A program made the position numbers and the translations under genes. From Flavobacterium faecale (lineage in GTDB: Bacteria; Bacteroidota; Bacteroidia; Flavobacteriales; Flavobacteriaceae), in NCBI RefSeq assembly GCF_003076455.1, contig NZ_CP020918.1:372001-436000 (forward strand): a DNA stretch of 64,000 nt, given 5' to 3'. The notes beneath the pieces were generated by a model. The model was not told where the DNA came from, made no database searches, and saw nothing but the letters and a program-made list of their open reading frames with translations. Positions 15,626 through 25,907 of the stretch are shown here, piece by piece. Numbering within the stretch: the stretch's first letter is position 1; every line of letters begins with the position of its first letter.

Positions 15626-17725
15626 TTAATAATCAAAATACCAATTAAACACATCAGTACGCAAACCAATACTAAACCAATTCGTACTTTCTTTAAATAC
15701 CGTGGCAGTATTTTGCAACGGATTTACATTTCTATAAATAATGCTTGCAAACACTTTTAAATTGGTTGCTGGATTAACCAAATAACCTGCCTGCACATCT
15801 CCAATAAAAATATTAGTTTTGTTTCCTTGCCCTACCACCACGCCTGAGTCTGCATAGCGATCAACATCATAATCTCGATAAATATTACCACCGTAATTTG
15901 AATTATCTCCCGTATCTGCAAAGTCAAATCCTCGAACACCTACAGTAAACTTTGCATCTGCATACAAACGACCTTTACGGTACCTAGCTATTGCTACAAG
16001 CTCCTCGAAATTACCGCCCCATTGGTGCCCCATACTTTGATTGTTGTGCCCATAATTTGTAATAGGATCACTGTGCGAGTACACATAAGGACGTACATGA
16101 TTAAATTCTAACTGCAGTAACAAGTTTTCAACATTAAAGGCATTATAATATTTGGCTCCCAATTGATACCCAAATTTATTTTTCCAACTATTATCTCTCT
16201 CTTTAACATCACCCAATGAAAATTCATCTAGCAAAAACTGCCCATAAAAGTTAACTTTATTATTCCATTTGTACTTGAAAGTCATTCCCAACATTGCGTT
16301 ACCGGTACGTGCGGACGAAGCGAACTCTACCGAACGGTAAAAAATAAGGGGATTTACAAAACTAGCATCAAAACCTCTATCATTGGTATTGGTCCAAATC
16401 ACCGATTCAAAAAAACCTAAATTAAGTTTGTTTGAAACATTCCAGCTCAAATAATGATTAGCCATAAATTTCGTGGCATAGGTACGCTCTAAGGTAACCT
16501 CTGGTCGTACATCTTTGAGCCACATAAAGGTATTGGTATATTTTATTTTCCAAAAATTTGTATTGATTTTAAAATATGGATAAGGACTAGCTCCGTCAGC
16601 CTCTAACAACGAACGGTAACCATCACCAATAAAATTTCGACCATAACCCAATTGCAAATCAATAAATTTACTAGGCGTATACGTTAAGTTCGCCTCAGCT
16701 AAAGGAAAATCATAGGCATCCGATTTAAAACTTTTGGCTATACCTACACCAGGAATAATGGCTGGATCACCACCTACAGGTTTTATCGATTCGGCATATC
16801 TATTAAAATAATCTGCAAATCTACCTTGACTTTCATAGATAGTCGTGGTGAAATTCAGTTGTGTACCCAAACCACCTCTCAAATTGATAGCGCGCGTATT
16901 CACGTAGGTGTACGAAGCAATACTTTGACTGGCTTTACCTAATTGTAAATCGACAACAGGATTTAATGTAAACCAATAACCATCTCCTTGAATGGCAACC
17001 ATATTTTCATTCCATAACTTTCGAGCCCACCAACCATCGGCCTTTTTTTTGAGCTTGTCATTTTCTTTTTCGATATCATAATACTTATTCACTTCAGTAT
17101 ATGTATAAGGTTTTGAAGCCGTATGATTATTACTACCCACTTGATTCATCGCGGCATCAAAATGCGAATAATAACTATGAGAAAAAGGAATATTTAAATG
17201 ACTATGAAGCTCTGGACTTTCAAATTTTTTATAAACTATTCGATCTAACTCTGTCAATTGTTGGTTTTGAGTTGCTACGGCAGCTGCATTTACTGGAACA
17301 ACTTTTACATCTGCGCTTTGCAAAGGAATTGTAAAGGAGAAATTATATTGCGAGTAAGTTGGTTTACCATTATAAGTAGCAGGCTGTATTTTTCCGAATT
17401 TAGCAAAAACTCTTTTGGTCTCTTTGATTAGATTTTCGTCAACAGCATTTACAAATACCACCTTAAATACACCATTGGCATCCACTTCAAACAATACCCT
17501 TACTACTCCTGTGAATTTATTTTCTATCAAATGATCAGAGACAACAAAATTCTGAAAAACAAAAGCTTGAACTTCCGAGTAGAAACAACTTTCTAAATCG
17601 ATACTTTCTTTTCCTTTACAATTTTCGAATACAGGAAAACGCTCCTCAAGACCCACCGCTCCATTTTGTCCAAAAGAGGAACAAAACACTATTAAAAACG
17701 TAGAAACAATAAAATATTTTTTCAT
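15626..17725 (-). CDS. remB: Gliding motility protein RemB-like outer-membrane barrel
   Basis: Start placed at the ATG at 17723-17725 (MKKYFIVSTFLIVFCSSFG|Q), 699 residues with signal peptide. Residues about 60-130 resemble a TonB C-terminal-like domain ('GVVRVLFEVDANGVFKVVFV', ending 'YSQYNFSFTIPLQ'). After a linker, about 200-699 is a long series of amphipathic beta-strands ('LGLGGLGTQLNFTT'-like, 'LQLGYGRNFIGDGYRSLLL'-like) ending in 'NWYFDY', an outer-membrane barrel. This architecture and the location between ctaB and vanZ-gcvH-sprA recall RemB of F. johnsoniae, which is involved in gliding. Function is inferred from this similarity. It has its own -7 element. Confidence 0.82.
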   Translation of the reverse strand: MKKYFIVSTFLIVFCSSFGQNGAVGLEERFPVFENCKGKESIDLESCFYSEVQAFVFQNFVVSDHLIENKFTGVVRVLFEVDANGVFKVVFVNAVDENLIKETKRVFAKFGKIQPATYNGKPTYSQYNFSFTIPLQSADVKVVPVNAAAVATQNQQLTELDRIVYKKFESPELHSHLNIPFSHSYYSHFDAAMNQVGSNNHTASKPYTYTEVNKYYDIEKENDKLKKKADGWWARKLWNENMVAIQGDGYWFTLNPVVDLQLGKASQSIASYTYVNTRAINLRGGLGTQLNFTTTIYESQGRFADYFNRYAESIKPVGGDPAIIPGVGIAKSFKSDAYDFPLAEANLTYTPSKFIDLQLGYGRNFIGDGYRSLLEADGASPYPYFKINTNFWKIKYTNTFMWLKDVRPEVTLERTYATKFMANHYLSWNVSNKLNLGFFESVIWTNTNDRGFDASFVNPLIFYRSVEFASSARTGNAMLGMTFKYKWNNKVNFYGQFLLDEFSLGDVKERDNSWKNKFGYQLGAKYYNAFNVENLLLQLEFNHVRPYVYSHSDPITNYGHNNQSMGHQWGGNFEELVAIARYRKGRLYADAKFTVGVRGFDFADTGDNSNYGGNIYRDYDVDRYADSGVVVGQGNKTNIFIGDVQAGYLVNPATNLKVFASIIYRNVNPLQNTATVFKESTNWFSIGLRTDVFNWYFDY

Positions 17726-17804
17726 AAAAAATTCAAATATTACTAAACTCATGCCCACTACACCATCTAAGCGTAGAACTCATTCGATAAAAAAGCGTAC
17801 AATG

Positions 17805-17812
17805 CAAACCTA
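17805..17812 (-). promoter_or_regulatory. Promoter -7 element of remB
   Basis: TAGGTTTG on the minus strand, 79 bases before the remB ATG and downstream of the vanZ terminator. No clear -33 element. Confidence 0.42.
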
Positions 17813-17849
17813 CCAAAATTAAATACAGTATAAATACGATCCTAAAAAA

Positions 17850-17873
17850 AAAATCCCACCTAAGTGGGATTTT
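17850..17873 (-). terminator. Intrinsic terminator after vanZ
   Basis: AAAATCCCAC (17850-17859) pairs with GTGGGATTTT (17864-17873) around a CTAA loop. The minus-strand T run is ten bases. It begins right after the vanZ stop. Confidence 0.85.
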
Positions 17874-17875
17874 AA

Positions 17876-18268
17876 CTATTTCAAACAATTTTTTATAATT
17901 TTCAAACTACCTAAATAGCAGCAGAACGCTATGGCTATCGTTGCTCCAAACATATTTGCCACCACATCTAAAGGGTCGGCAGCTCGGTTTTCAGTAAAAT
18001 ATTTTTGCATAAACTCAATAGCTATACCCGTACTTACCGAAAAAAGAAAGGCACTTGTTAGTGCTTTTGATATCGCACTCTCTTTAAACTCTAATCGAAA
18101 GTAAAGAAACCACAATGTGGTAAACACAAAATGAAAAGTAGCGTGAACGTATTTATCAAAATTATCAATTCTGATTTTTGGAGCACCATCAAGCGGTGCC
18201 AAACACATTACGAGTACTATAAAGGTCCAACTTATCGCTGCACCCAAAAAAAGCTTTTTAAGCACCAA
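17876..18268 (-). CDS. VanZ-family membrane protein
   Basis: About 130 residues with four membrane helices ('FLGAAISWTFIVLVMCLAPL', 'VHATFHFVFTTLWFLYF', 'ALTSAFLFSVSTGIAIEFMQ', 'NMFGATIAIAFCCYL'). The VanZ-like features are 'NFDKYVHATFHF' and 'IEFMQKYFTENRAADPLDVVANMFG'. The start is not ATG: a stop codon lies directly before TTG (18268-18266) and GTG (18265-18263), and the next Met is inside the first helix. It overlaps the 3' end of gcvH by 8-11 bases, so coupled translation is likely. Function of chromosomal VanZ relatives is unknown. Confidence 0.82.
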   Translation of the reverse strand: MVLKKLFLGAAISWTFIVLVMCLAPLDGAPKIRIDNFDKYVHATFHFVFTTLWFLYFRLEFKESAISKALTSAFLFSVSTGIAIEFMQKYFTENRAADPLDVVANMFGATIAIAFCCYLGSLKIIKNCLK

Positions 18269-18638
18269 TCAATGCTTTATACTCTTCATCAGAAAGTAAT
18301 GTTTCAAAATCAGCTACATCTGTAACTTTAACCTTGATCATCCATCCTGCTCCATAAGGATCTGTATTTACTGCTTCAGGAGTACTTTCAAGCTCTTCGT
18401 TGAAGGAAACAATTTCTCCAGCCAAAGGCAAGAACAAATCTGAAACTGTTTTTACAGCTTCTACTGTTCCAAAAACTTCATCTTTTTCAAGTACTTGATC
18501 CAAAGTTTCTACTTCTACATATACAATATCACCCAACTCTTTTTGAGCAAAGTGCGTAATTCCTACTGTAGCAATATCACCTTCTAAACTAACCCATTCG
18601 TGATCTTTAGTATATTTTAAATTTGATGGTATACTCAT
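18258..18638 (-). CDS. gcvH: Glycine cleavage system H protein
   Basis: 126 residues, usual length. The lipoyl-attachment segment 'GTVEAVKTVSD' (lipoyl-Lys63) and the typical start 'KYTKDHEWVSLEGDIATVGIT' are present. The H protein shuttles the aminomethyl group between the P, T and L proteins and is also a donor in lipoate transfer. No other gcv gene lies near, as is common in flavobacteria. It is first in a two-gene unit with vanZ and follows a TACATTTG element. Confidence 0.96.
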   Translation of the reverse strand: MSIPSNLKYTKDHEWVSLEGDIATVGITHFAQKELGDIVYVEVETLDQVLEKDEVFGTVEAVKTVSDLFLPLAGEIVSFNEELESTPEAVNTDPYGAGWMIKVKVTDVADFETLLSDEEYKALIGA

Positions 18639-18676
18639 TTTATTTTTATTGATAATTAGTACTAATTTTTATATTG

Positions 18677-18684
18677 CAAATGTA
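18677..18684 (-). promoter_or_regulatory. Promoter -7 element of gcvH-vanZ
   Basis: TACATTTG on the minus strand, 38 bases before the gcvH ATG, and just downstream of the sprA stop. Confidence 0.45.
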
Positions 18685-18719
18685 ACAATCTTCTATTTAA
18701 TTTGTCTTCGGATCTAAAA

Positions 18720-21700
18720 TTAATTACCAAAATTATATCGTAGTGTAAACCCTGAACGAATATTTGTCAAAGGGAAACTCGTCGAAATGACCGCTTGAGA
18801 AAAAGAGTGATCATAATAAAATATTGCCGTTAGGTTTTTACTAAAGGAATAATCTGCCGTCATTTTCACAGACCAAATATTTTGACCTCCTGCCAATTGA
18901 TTATTGTCATAACTTAAATAACGCACAATAGTTTGATTATTTCGATACGACAAATCAGCTTTTAGATTGATATCTCCTTTAATAACGCCCGTTGGATTAT
19001 CTGCCAATCGAGAAGAGAATATCACATCTTTAAATCGATATCCTAATCCAACTACATACTCAAGTCCTTTTACCTCAGTAAGTAAATTGTTATCAAAACT
19101 CATTGATAACGCTCTATCCTTTTTAATTTCTGTTAAGAACTTGAAAGCATTTTTTAATTCGAAATCAACTCTAATTAAAGGATTAAACTGTTCGACTAAG
19201 TTAATATTCGAAATAAGTGTTTTGCTATAAAAATTTCCGTTATCGTCTGTCCCATTAGGATTAGCATCATAATTAAAATTAGATCTGTACTGATTAACCG
19301 TGTACGAAGCTCGGTAATTATGCTGTAATGAAAAACGTTTAAAATGCTTTTTGAACATGCCGTAACGCATTAGACCATTATATTTAACTGACCAGTTTGG
19401 AATCGGGAAATTCCTAAATGCTCCTAAAGAAGTTGATCCTGCATCTCCACCTGTGTATGCTGCTAAGAAAGAAGGCAACAATACCGCTTGACTGGTTTTG
19501 CCAAAACCTATAGGATATCCATCTGCATCAATATTTGCCACATTATTTATATCAATCCCTTTTGCCGTTGCCAAACGATTTGCGACTACCAATCTATTAT
19601 CCCTAAATTCATCAAAAACAACAGAAGATATTTCGTTTCTTTGTGAAAAAGCAGATCCAATCATCACTGTCGAAATAGAAAACATTCCGTAAGTATAGGG
19701 TGAGCGAGAATTATATGTTCCATCTGCAGACACATCGTACTGTTCTGAATAGTTACTCGAATACGTTCTGTCAGCAGTTAAATCAATTTTCAAATCAGGA
19801 AACAAATCTACATTGGCAGTTCCTTTGAAAGCTTTTGTACTTACTTGTGTGAAATTTTGATTAAAGTCTTGATAATTCGTTAACCAACCATTCTTAGCCG
19901 CTTCATAACGTACGTCTTCTTGACTACCAAAGATAAAACCTAATGTTGGTTTTGAAGTACCAAAAAATCCTAATCCAGGAGTATAACCCGGCAGCACCGT
20001 TCCGCTATTGTCAGTATAATTAAACTGAATATTTTTAACACTAGTCAAAACACCAATCAATCCATCCATGAATGGACTTCCTTTTTCTTGCGCATTATTT
20101 GACGCTATATTTACTACTTTTTCACCTGGTTTTGGCAATGCTTTAGGGGTTATCAACTGCTTACCGCCAGTATTTTTCGTGAGACCCAAGTACTTGTACA
20201 GCATCTCCATGTTCAACGACCCGTTCAAGGTATGTGATCTTGCATTCTGAATCGTATTTCCTAGATTATAATTAGCACCATCAATTTCTATATTAGATAA
20301 GGAAGTCGATGATCGTTGCCAACTATAATTCCCTGTATAAGTATAATTTGCTTTTACAAAACTAAACAAAGGAATTTTGTTAATTGGAATATCATAATTC
20401 AATACCAATTGTTGTGTATGGTTGTATGGATCACCACTGTCCCAATAGCCATCCCAAATACTAAAGTTCTCAATCAGCTCATCATCTGAATTCAAATAAT
20501 TCTTAACAATATTTGCTGACGAGGCAGTGTAGTTTAGCTTCAATGATTTTGTCAAATTAAAGTTCACACCGTACTGGTAATTAAAGCCAAAATTTCTTCT
20601 GTACAAAGGATCTAACCCGATACCTTCTACTTCAACTTGTCTAAATTGTTGGCGGTTATATTGTCTATTAATATTGGTATTAAAGGTGATACTTGACGGT
20701 AAATAATTAAAATTAAAGTCACTCAACATTTTCCAATACGAACTTTTTTTCATGAATTTTGTTTTCTTGAAAGGCTCTATCGGCTTAGAATTAAAATTAT
20801 ATGAATAGTCCACAGAAGTTATTGACTGTTGGTCCAAATAATCTTCTATCTCATAATCATGACGTTCTACAGTATTTAAGGATTGAGAAAAAGTAAAGTT
20901 TTCAGGATCATAAACATGTTGTTTTTGCTCCGGACTTCTTTGTTTTCTAACTCCTATAAGATTAATACTTGTTCTCTTGGTATAATCAATTGCTCTATTA
21001 ACTATATTATCTTTCTCTGCTTGACTTTCGGTATTTGCTAATAACTCTTTAATTTTGATATCAGAATTAAAAGGATCATAAAGCGGTGTAATAGTTTCTT
21101 CTCCAACGGAGTAATTGAACGGCAAATTTATTCCCCATTTACTTGGTAATAATTTACCCAAATTAATATTGGTCACTATATTATATTGCTGAATATCTTC
21201 ACGACTACGCTCGTTTGCACCTTGCTCAATAGCTCCAAAACCAACAGTGCTTTTCTTACCTGTTGCAGAGATAGTAGCAAAATCGGCTAAATTGGTATCT
21301 ACGTTTAACAAAGCAGCCATACCTCCTGAGTTATCCATACCTGCAAGACGTAGCTCATTGAACCAAACCTCACCTTTTACTTTCCCTTCGGCAGTAGTCG
21401 CATTACTTTTTATCCCGACCATCAAGGTACGTACCAAACCAAAATTTGGATTCCCTTTGACACCCAGCGTTAATTTATTCGATTTCGAACCCAAGCTATT
21501 ATCGAGCTCATCTTCATCTTGGAAATAGATTCCATCCAAGGGTAAGGTAGAAATATCGATTGTTCTCGACCTAATTTTTAAACTAGTCAATAAACTAAGT
21601 GCTAAATCAATCTGATTACTTTCGGGCCAAACTACCTCTTCGCTTAGTTTTGCACATCCAGAAGGTTGTGTTACTTTTAACGGAATTTCTATTTGATAAA

Positions 21701-24700
21701 AGTTATCTGTAAAGTCATTTCCAAAACGAATAAAACCAACTAATTGATCATCATTCAACAAGGCTTGGTTAGGCAAAGATTCAGCATGCAAGAACATTTT
21801 TAATTTCTTGTACTGACGCATATCAATACTTACATTTTTATAAACTGCTCTTGAATCTTTTGGTTCTAATCCACTACCTGATACGCGCAAAGAAAGCGAC
21901 TGCTCATTTTGATTAATGACTGTATTGTTATTAAAGAGTTGCTCTCTCACAACACCCGGAGGTTGAATATAATTTATAGGACAACGTGCATTGTTCTCTT
22001 GAATATTTACAGCCAAAACATCTAGATCTGTACCATCATCTGTTGGATTGGTGTCTGAAAAATCAAGTGTATTGGTATAACGTCTCCACTCTCCACGTAC
22101 GAGGTCTAATGATCCGAAACGCAAAGTTACCTCTTGGTCAAAACCTGTCATAAACATTCTCATAAAGCGAATCGATCTAAAATCGGTAATCTCTCCAATT
22201 TTATTTTGCGGTTGAGCTACCGGAATTTTGAATTGCAACCAACGAGCAGAAGTAGTCTCACCATTTGGCAAATCTACCTGAGTCTCACGTATATCGGTAA
22301 TATTACTATCACCAATTTGCATTCCTTGTCTCATATCAATACTGTATTCATAGTAAGCATTGATTGTATTCATCGTATTATCACGGTTAACATCTTCAAC
22401 ATCTGGTGCAGTTGTGGCCGCACGATTGGCATCATTAATATCTACAGCAGAGTTTCCTTGTAAACCGTTATAATTTTTATAACGATCAACGATACTCCCG
22501 GTAGTATTTAAGTAATAAGTGTAATCATCAGCAGCTGGATCGGCAGCACTTGCAAAATTATTATATACCTCTGCTTCTTGTCCGTTTGCTAATCCGTCCA
22601 AACCAACATCTTGATTTGATCTATTATTTACATCCGTATCAAAGGCATAAATCAAAGATTGAGATGCAGGAACATCTCCCCACAGTGGTCTAGGATTAGT
22701 CAAAATTTGATCTGGTCCTAAACCGTTTTCAAATTGCTTTCTATTATCTTTCAAAACATCTTCAGATATTTCACCTAGGTTAAAATATACTTTTCCGGTA
22801 TTTCCTGGAGAAACTGTACCGTTACCTACATAAGGATCTTGTACCCAAAACTGAATATATTCTACATTTCCTTGTTCGAAATTGGTCGAATTAATAGCTC
22901 TCATTATACCCCCAAAATTATCTCTTGGGTTAACTGAGAAATTTGCATTGTTATTATAAGGCCCTCTTTCAGAAGGAAAATAGGTTAAGTCTAACGTGCT
23001 TACCACTTGCGTTTGTCCTAAAGCAATATCGGTAACAGGATAAAGTTCTCTACTATAAACCCTTCTAGTTTTATTTAAAGAAAGATCACTGTTTGAAATT
23101 CCAGCTGGTTTTGAAGTATAAAATATTGGGTCAATCGTGTACCATGCCAATTTGGATCTCTTGTAACCGTAGGTTAAATCGTTTGCTGTACCAAAAAAGT
23201 TATAAGCACTATTCATATTGCTCTCTGGCGTAGAAGCAAGGCTCCAAGCATAAGCAGATCGCATATCAATTGTTGAAGTAGAACCCTCAAAATCATCTAC
23301 ATAAATGGTGCTCTCTCCTCCAAAACTATCGATTTTTGAAGCATTTGGTTTCAAGAAAGCAATTTCACCGCGTACAGATAAATTAGACGGTACATCGGTA
23401 TCAACGTTCGGTAATTTATTAACTAGACGTGTAAAAAACGGAACCTCAGTGGAGAAGTTGGTGTTAAAGCCAAAAATAGTATTATTTATAGATTCTTGAC
23501 CATAATTTGATTTAGTAGTAAAAGGTCTTTCGCTCATTTTTAATAGAGTCCCACCAACAACAAATTTATCTGAAATTTTGTGCTCCACATTCACACCCAT
23601 AAAACGAGTGGTTTGCTGGCCAAAAATAGAATTGTTTTCTAAAGATACATTGATCGGAGTATTTGAAGCTTGTAAAGAAGCATCCAAAATCTGGACACGA
23701 CCTAACTGATAATTGACACTATAGTCAATACCCTCAACCAACTTACGTCCACCTGCCGTTACAACAACAGATCCTTGAGGCACATTGAAGGCTCCAATAG
23801 GAATACCGTCACTTCCTGTAGATTTATATTTTCCTCGAAGTAAAAATTTATTTTTATCACTGTCCTGCAATGCACCCGATTGTGTACTACGATACATACT
23901 AGGGAAAACATATTTTTTCTGATTGCCATTGTAAGTCGTTGGATCTGCATAATTACTTACATCAGTAGGATTATTTTTATCTTTTAATTTATCAAACAAC
24001 AATTGTCCAAAAGGTTCTTTGGATGTAAATATAATTCGTCCGTTTTGTGAATCCATTGTTAATCCTTCGATAAAATCAAAAAAACCATCTCCACCTGTTT
24101 GTGGATCATTGTTGTAATTTAATTTATCCAAATTAAAGACCTTCAACAAAGGATTTTCGGCAATTTTATCTTTAACATCTGGATTCGCTGGAAAAGGAAC
24201 TTTAGCACCTGCAGAAGTTATAGCCTCCGTTATATAATTTATCGGCGATGGATCTGTATATAAAATATTAAATCTAAAGTCTCCCTGCTTTACTTGATAA
24301 GCACCCGGGATTTGATAAATATTCTTCATCATCAAATTCCATATCGGATTACCTACATTCGTTAAATTACTTTTCAATAATTTCAAAATCAAACTTTGCG
24401 TTATTACCGCTTGATTTGAATTTGTTCCTGTAACTACTGTAGACTCGATACCATCGTTTCCAAATTCTCCAACTTGATATACTTTATCACCAATAGTATA
24501 TTCAAAAGCAACCGCCAAAACTTCGTCATTTGACAAACGTTGCTGCAATGATATATACCCTAATTGAGTATTATAAGAATATTCGTTCGGCAAAAGTTTT
24601 CTAGCATTTTCCAATTTCGAATAATCTTGGCCTTCTCTAGCTGTAAATCCGTTGAAACCTGTGTTGGCAGTAGCCATTTCTCGAATATCACCATTCAATA

Positions 24701-25889
24701 AACTGCTCCCGACACCTATTTGCCCTGGATCGTACTTATTATTTTTATTATCTGTAGGGCTATTGATAGGATTGTTAAACATGCCCGCAGGTGTTGCTTT
24801 AACTACCAAGTTACTATTGTCAATACCAGTATACTCAGCTTCACCTAAATCTTGTAACGCAATAATATTTCGAAGATTATTTGAGTTGGTAGTTATTCTA
24901 TTTTGCTTGTTGGTCACCCAAACTTCTAATCGGGTAATTTGAACCCTGCTATCAATAAAAGGATAATTTGTCAAAGCAGAATCGTACTTATTTCTAAAAT
25001 ATTGAGATAAGAAAAAGTGTCTATCGTTATCATAATCCAAAGCGTAGACATCAAAGTCTTGAATAGTACCTCCACCCTGCACTACTACACTTTTTGTTTG
25101 TGATTTTTGTTCAGAGAAAACTCCTGTCACGGTAGTTTTACCAAATTGCAATTGAGCCTTCAAACCAAATAAGCTTTGTGCTCCTCGAATTAACGAACTG
25201 TTAAGTGGCATACTTACATTTCCGACTTCAATTTTTTGGATAATATCGTCTTCTGTAGGTGTGTAATCTAATTTAAGTAAATTTTGAAAAGCAAAAGTAG
25301 ATTGTGTGTCGTAGTTAGCATTTACATTTAAACGTGTACCCACCTTCCCCATCAAACTCATGCTGATTCTTTGATTAAAATCAAACGCTAAATTGGAGCG
25401 ATTTCTAGGAGAAAAAGACGGATTGTCTTGTTTTGAATATCGTGCACCCAAATCCATTTCAACAGAACCAGTTGGCTTTACGTCGATAGTATTACTCCCA
25501 AAAATAGTCTCAAAAAAACCGCTATTTACATAATATTTGGGTAATAAATCTTTTTTTGCGTCTTCACTACCTGCTTTTTTTCCATCAATAGCATCCGATT
25601 TTTGTTTAAAATAATCTCTCATAGATTCTTTTACAACCAAATCTTCATATTCCTTTGGAGTTAGAATAATAGGATAATTAATAGAAAAACCATCAACAGA
25701 ATTGGTATAAATATAACGATCTGTTTTTGGATCATATGTGTATGCTGAAAGTATACTTTGTGGTTCTTTCATTTTGACTCTTCCCAAAGAATAGCCTTTT
25801 TTTATAGTATCCTGTGGCTCTACATTAACCTGAGCCATTGATACAAATCCACAAAATAAAACAAGCAAAAAAGTAAAATTCCTACACAT
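18720..25889 (-). CDS. sprA: Type IX secretion translocon protein SprA
   Basis: 2389 residues, close to the roughly 2400 of F. johnsoniae SprA. Signal peptide about 1-19 (MCRNFTFLLVLFCGFVSMA|Q). The body is an enormous series of outer-membrane strands, with large periplasmic and plug segments rich in Asn and Asp, ending in the strand 'TNIRSGFTLRYNFGN'. SprA is the 36-strand outer-membrane barrel through which type IX secretion substrates leave the cell. It is needed for gliding, adhesin SprB export and enzyme secretion. ruvA lies 18 bases upstream on the same strand, so sprA may be co-transcribed from there; no -7 element is seen in the gap. Confidence 0.96.
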   Translation of the reverse strand: MCRNFTFLLVLFCGFVSMAQVNVEPQDTIKKGYSLGRVKMKEPQSILSAYTYDPKTDRYIYTNSVDGFSINYPIILTPKEYEDLVVKESMRDYFKQKSDAIDGKKAGSEDAKKDLLPKYYVNSGFFETIFGSNTIDVKPTGSVEMDLGARYSKQDNPSFSPRNRSNLAFDFNQRISMSLMGKVGTRLNVNANYDTQSTFAFQNLLKLDYTPTEDDIIQKIEVGNVSMPLNSSLIRGAQSLFGLKAQLQFGKTTVTGVFSEQKSQTKSVVVQGGGTIQDFDVYALDYDNDRHFFLSQYFRNKYDSALTNYPFIDSRVQITRLEVWVTNKQNRITTNSNNLRNIIALQDLGEAEYTGIDNSNLVVKATPAGMFNNPINSPTDNKNNKYDPGQIGVGSSLLNGDIREMATANTGFNGFTAREGQDYSKLENARKLLPNEYSYNTQLGYISLQQRLSNDEVLAVAFEYTIGDKVYQVGEFGNDGIESTVVTGTNSNQAVITQSLILKLLKSNLTNVGNPIWNLMMKNIYQIPGAYQVKQGDFRFNILYTDPSPINYITEAITSAGAKVPFPANPDVKDKIAENPLLKVFNLDKLNYNNDPQTGGDGFFDFIEGLTMDSQNGRIIFTSKEPFGQLLFDKLKDKNNPTDVSNYADPTTYNGNQKKYVFPSMYRSTQSGALQDSDKNKFLLRGKYKSTGSDGIPIGAFNVPQGSVVVTAGGRKLVEGIDYSVNYQLGRVQILDASLQASNTPINVSLENNSIFGQQTTRFMGVNVEHKISDKFVVGGTLLKMSERPFTTKSNYGQESINNTIFGFNTNFSTEVPFFTRLVNKLPNVDTDVPSNLSVRGEIAFLKPNASKIDSFGGESTIYVDDFEGSTSTIDMRSAYAWSLASTPESNMNSAYNFFGTANDLTYGYKRSKLAWYTIDPIFYTSKPAGISNSDLSLNKTRRVYSRELYPVTDIALGQTQVVSTLDLTYFPSERGPYNNNANFSVNPRDNFGGIMRAINSTNFEQGNVEYIQFWVQDPYVGNGTVSPGNTGKVYFNLGEISEDVLKDNRKQFENGLGPDQILTNPRPLWGDVPASQSLIYAFDTDVNNRSNQDVGLDGLANGQEAEVYNNFASAADPAADDYTYYLNTTGSIVDRYKNYNGLQGNSAVDINDANRAATTAPDVEDVNRDNTMNTINAYYEYSIDMRQGMQIGDSNITDIRETQVDLPNGETTSARWLQFKIPVAQPQNKIGEITDFRSIRFMRMFMTGFDQEVTLRFGSLDLVRGEWRRYTNTLDFSDTNPTDDGTDLDVLAVNIQENNARCPINYIQPPGVVREQLFNNNTVINQNEQSLSLRVSGSGLEPKDSRAVYKNVSIDMRQYKKLKMFLHAESLPNQALLNDDQLVGFIRFGNDFTDNFYQIEIPLKVTQPSGCAKLSEEVVWPESNQIDLALSLLTSLKIRSRTIDISTLPLDGIYFQDEDELDNSLGSKSNKLTLGVKGNPNFGLVRTLMVGIKSNATTAEGKVKGEVWFNELRLAGMDNSGGMAALLNVDTNLADFATISATGKKSTVGFGAIEQGANERSREDIQQYNIVTNINLGKLLPSKWGINLPFNYSVGEETITPLYDPFNSDIKIKELLANTESQAEKDNIVNRAIDYTKRTSINLIGVRKQRSPEQKQHVYDPENFTFSQSLNTVERHDYEIEDYLDQQSITSVDYSYNFNSKPIEPFKKTKFMKKSSYWKMLSDFNFNYLPSSITFNTNINRQYNRQQFRQVEVEGIGLDPLYRRNFGFNYQYGVNFNLTKSLKLNYTASSANIVKNYLNSDDELIENFSIWDGYWDSGDPYNHTQQLVLNYDIPINKIPLFSFVKANYTYTGNYSWQRSSTSLSNIEIDGANYNLGNTIQNARSHTLNGSLNMEMLYKYLGLTKNTGGKQLITPKALPKPGEKVVNIASNNAQEKGSPFMDGLIGVLTSVKNIQFNYTDNSGTVLPGYTPGLGFFGTSKPTLGFIFGSQEDVRYEAAKNGWLTNYQDFNQNFTQVSTKAFKGTANVDLFPDLKIDLTADRTYSSNYSEQYDVSADGTYNSRSPYTYGMFSISTVMIGSAFSQRNEISSVVFDEFRDNRLVVANRLATAKGIDINNVANIDADGYPIGFGKTSQAVLLPSFLAAYTGGDAGSTSLGAFRNFPIPNWSVKYNGLMRYGMFKKHFKRFSLQHNYRASYTVNQYRSNFNYDANPNGTDDNGNFYSKTLISNINLVEQFNPLIRVDFELKNAFKFLTEIKKDRALSMSFDNNLLTEVKGLEYVVGLGYRFKDVIFSSRLADNPTGVIKGDINLKADLSYRNNQTIVRYLSYDNNQLAGGQNIWSVKMTADYSFSKNLTAIFYYDHSFSQAVISTSFPLTNIRSGFTLRYNFGN

Positions 25890-25907
25890 ATAGTCGTGTT
25901 TTGTTTT

